64,000 nt of DNA from Whitmania pigra (taxonomy: Eukaryota; Annelida; Clitellata; Hirudinida; Haemopidae), in assembly GCA_021613335.1 (NCBI GenBank), contig JAJTWR010000398.1:1416001-1480000 (forward strand). Reading direction: 5' to 3'. Position 1 is the first letter of the stretch. Each line of letters begins with the position of its first letter. The translations under genes and the position numbers were made by a program. The notes beneath the pieces were generated by a model. The model was not told where the DNA came from. It saw only the letters and a program-made list of their open reading frames with translations, and ran no database searches. This document shows, in pieces, positions 56,291 to 64,000 of the stretch.

Positions 56291-56782
56291 GTTTATTTGA
56301 ATTTATTTGCTGTCACTTTTTCTTTTTTTCTGTATACATAACGGCTTGTTTGTTTGTTTTATTCAATAAACTCATGCACAAAAAACAAAACAAAAAAAAT
56401 AATATAATGATATTAATATAATTATAATATAATATTATTATGTAATTATAATTATATATTAACGTATGTATTTTCTTATTATTTTTAATTATTATTTATT
56501 AAAAATTATATTATTAATTATAATTAATATAATTATATTATTATTATGAAAATGTAAAATTACTTTTATTACTTTTTAAAATATTGGTCTCAATATTCTC
56601 TCCTTTTGAAGCTCGCAAATAAAATCTTTTTAAATTTTATCGCAGCAGGCGTTAATTTTATTTCGGTTAAAAAAATCAACTTTTGAACCTTGTCACTTTT
56701 GAAATGGATCGTCAAATTGGAAATTATTCAAGGCATTCATTAACACCTGCTATAAATAGCTGTAAATATAAACAACAACAGT

Positions 56783-57045
<263 letters not shown>

Positions 57046-57540
57046 AATGTAAATAAAAATGTCAATCCGGTAAACAAAACACCTGGGTGGCTTCCAGCGA
57101 GTTGGGCCAAAAAACGTCATTGTCTCATATTTGGATTGCTGGGCGCACAAGTGGACAACTGCACGGAATTAATAACTTCTGTGTTGAGTTATTAACAATT
57201 AATTTTATTTATTATTCAATTTTTCAAATTAATTAATTCATTCATTAATTAAAAAAAACTTGAAGCATGGGCTTCGTGGTTGCAAAAATTAAATTTGTAA
57301 CATCAAAATGTGAATATTTGTTGGTGCCAAAAAAGTTATAAACATGCTGAAGAGTCTAAGAAGTTACAATAAAATTCTTGATTTATGGAATCATTATTAT
57401 TATTATTATTATTATTACTATTTTATTTTATTTTATTTTGTTATTTTAATTATTATTTAAAGAATGATCACCAGACAATGTGGTTCAAAAAATCGTTGTA
57501 AACAGCTTTGAAATTGTCGCATTTCAACCACTGTTCGGCC

Positions 57541-57720
57541 TTTGATGAATTGTTGTGTTTGTTGATGAATTGTTACAATTGTTGATGAATTGTTACAATT
57601 GTTGATGAATTGTTGCAATTGTTGATGAATTGTTGCAATTATTGATAAATTGTTGTATTTGTTGATGAATTGTTGTATTTGTTGATGAATTGTTGCAATT
57701 GTTGATAAATTGTTGAGTTT
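57541..57720. repeat. 20-bp minisatellite, 9 copies
   Basis: Exact 20-bp period: GTTGATGAATTGTTGCAATT and variants (GTGTTT, ACAATT, GTATTT ends; GATAAATTG in two copies). Confidence 0.93.
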
Positions 57721-58334
57721 GTTGCATTTTGTTGTAATTTGAAAACAAGGCGAAGCAAATCTTTCGAAGCATTAAAAACAGAAGAAGAGGTTGAAAGACA
57801 CGGAGTTGTTTACATCTGTAAAAAGATTTTCTGGCACAAACCAAGATTTCCATGCACCGTGCATTTTCATTCACCATTGTGTATCATCAATGCACCATGC
57901 ATCACGTTACAGTGTTTGCAATCAACACTGTTTCATTTTCAGCCATGTTAGGATGCCTAAAACATTTTTAATCAAAACATGGCGACATCAAATATGTGGC
58001 GATTTTCGAAGCCGCTCAATTCGCTTGATGAATTAACCATCAAAAGTTGAGTGATTGATGCTGGTTGAATTAACGGACGATCATGTGATTCATCAACTTT
58101 AAGGAATCAATCGTGTAGCGAATTGCCGTGAATTAATTCATCGACAAAGCCTTTTAGAAGGAACCAGAAGATTATCCAGATCACGTTCCTCATTGAATTA
58201 ATTCACCTTTGACAATTGAGGGAAAATTATCGGGGAAACCCAGATAATTCCACTTCAGCATTTCTTGTCGTCGAAATCAGAAGAACCGGAATTCATTTGC
58301 CGCGCAATCGCATTCGTGCATGCGTTCGTCTGGG

Positions 58335-58343
58335 AATATAAAA
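58335..58343 (+). promoter_or_regulatory. TATA box of Ig-domain gene
   Basis: AATATAAAAG in a locally GC-richer stretch about 195 bp upstream of the ATG at 58534, predicting a start site near 58365-58370. Confidence 0.5.
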
Positions 58344-58448
58344 GTGCCGAATATGGGCGCCTAGATTGAATACTAAGGAAACTTTGTGCCGGGTTGGTAT
58401 CGAATGTCGGCAGTTACGTGAAACTCTCTTGACTACGTCGCGTTACCT

Positions 58449-58495
58449 CATCGATATTTCATCGATATCGCATCGATATAACATCGATTATCGAG
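58449..58495. promoter_or_regulatory. Four ATCGAT sites at 11-12-bp spacing
   Basis: CATCGATAT-type motifs at about 58450, 58461, 58472 and 58484, in the presumed 5' UTR between the TATA box and the ATG. ATCGAT is the core of DRE/BEAF-type sites in flies; a second group (TATCGATT) lies at about 61451-61505 in the first intron. Confidence 0.4.
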
Positions 58496-58533
58496 GACAG
58501 CGTTCCACGCGGTGTAGATATTTTTCCAACGAC

Positions 58534-62982
<4,449 letters not shown>

Positions 62983-63102
62983 GTGGGTGGAATGATGATT
63001 TAGTGATGGTGACGATGATGATGATGGTGATGATGGTGATGACGATCAGAAAAATAAACACAAAATAAAAGCAGTGATAATAATTGTAAAAACAGGAACA
63101 AC

Positions 63103-63347
<245 letters not shown>

Positions 63348-63475
63348 ATGCCGTTGGTGACGATAACGCGATGACGTCATGCGAGAGAGATCTCGAGATC
63401 CGTTTTGAAATGACTTCAATCCTTGGATAAGCATCTGCGACTTATCATCACTGGCATCAAAGCAACATACAATAA

Positions 63476-63492
63476 ATCATCATCATCATCAG

Positions 63493-63571
<79 letters not shown>

Positions 63572-63583
63572 GCCATCGTCATC
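63476..63583. repeat. (ATC)n array downstream of Ig exon 3
   Basis: About 35 ATC units with one AGC and a GCC/GTC end; complementary to the GAT array at 62358. From 63584 to 64000 I see no gene. Confidence 0.95.
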
Positions 63584-64000
63584 GTCATCAGGGGATGATC
63601 AGGGGACATTTTTAATGATTTTAATAAATCATAACATGGAAGCCATTAATTTTCAGATTCGCCTTCAGAGGAAAATTTTATGAGTTTTATGAACTATTTT
63701 CTTCTTTTAAACATCATCGGAATGAAACCAATTAGATGTAATAGCAGCAGTTAATAATGAATATTGTAAAACGACAATCATTGTAATATTAATAATAATT
63801 AATAATAATAAATACTAATAATAATAGTAATAATATAAATAAAAATTTATTATAATTATTATAAAAGTAATCATTCCATGAACGTGCAATAAATAATACT
63901 CTCAAATTAATTCGAAAATCCCACCTTACAATCTTTCCCGCCCTTTCATATTTTTTTCCAAATTCGTCTGCCGAGGAATTGAAATGAAAAAAAGAGAAAA

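Noticed and set aside
57541..57720. CRISPR-like array
   Set aside because: The 20-bp units are contiguous with no unique spacers, in animal DNA; a simple minisatellite.

Overview
The window looks like nuclear DNA from an AT-rich invertebrate metazoan. Genes are split by short AT-rich introns with GT-AG borders (one apparent GC-AG), and several proteins are animal-specific (a Crumbs-type tail, an Ig-domain protein, a SMYD protein, a plasma-membrane type Na+/H+ exchanger). Trinucleotide arrays (ATT/AAT and ATC/GAT) are unusually abundant. Species cannot be fixed from this sequence; a lophotrochozoan such as an annelid is only a weak guess. All exon models were joined by hand from splice-site sequence, reading phase and remembered family sequence, with no alignment or transcript support.

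Region 1 (1-18.3 kb) is a cluster of eight genes, all on the minus strand and mostly single-exon. They encode proteins I do not recognise: cysteine/proline-containing N-terminal parts, usually followed by long lysine-rich low-complexity tails. They are related by local duplication (2225/3869 pair; 13429/16460 pair), by an AYFD/AFFD motif near several N-termini, and by a short amphipathic motif around KLK..IPFW. Each has one copy of TGACGNAA in the same orientation 190-490 bp upstream of its ATG. This resembles a bZIP/CRE half-site and is the best candidate for an undescribed co-regulated gene system; a germline or sperm role is only an inference.

Region 2 (19-27 kb) is a complete dipeptidyl-peptidase-IV-like gene of about 23 exons on the minus strand. 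Its topology is unusual: a cleavable-looking signal peptide and a hydrophobic C-terminus instead of the usual N-terminal membrane anchor. Its introns hold a tRNA-derived SINE, a 34-bp minisatellite, a GC-AG intron and a tandem array of acceptor-like sites.

Region 3 (27-34.2 kb) has repeat debris (SINE tail, small inverted-repeat element, poly-C tract), a complete TEX261 gene (+), a SMYD3-like gene (-) tail-to-tail with it, and a hAT-like transposon end.

Region 4 (34.2-50 kb) has a Na+/H+ exchanger (-, 21 exons, one internal frameshift) divergent from a compact Crumbs-family membrane protein (+, 9 exons: EGF-like repeats, Thr-rich stalk, one membrane span, 38-residue tail ending ERLI). The two share a 0.9-kb upstream region.

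Region 5 (50-58.3 kb) is gene-poor: microsatellites, minisatellites and a broken non-LTR reverse-transcriptase fragment.

Region 6 (58.3-64 kb) is the 5' part of an Ig-superfamily gene (+): TATA-like promoter, signal-peptide exon, then two exons forming one Ig domain embedded among complementary ATC and GAT arrays. It runs off the window.
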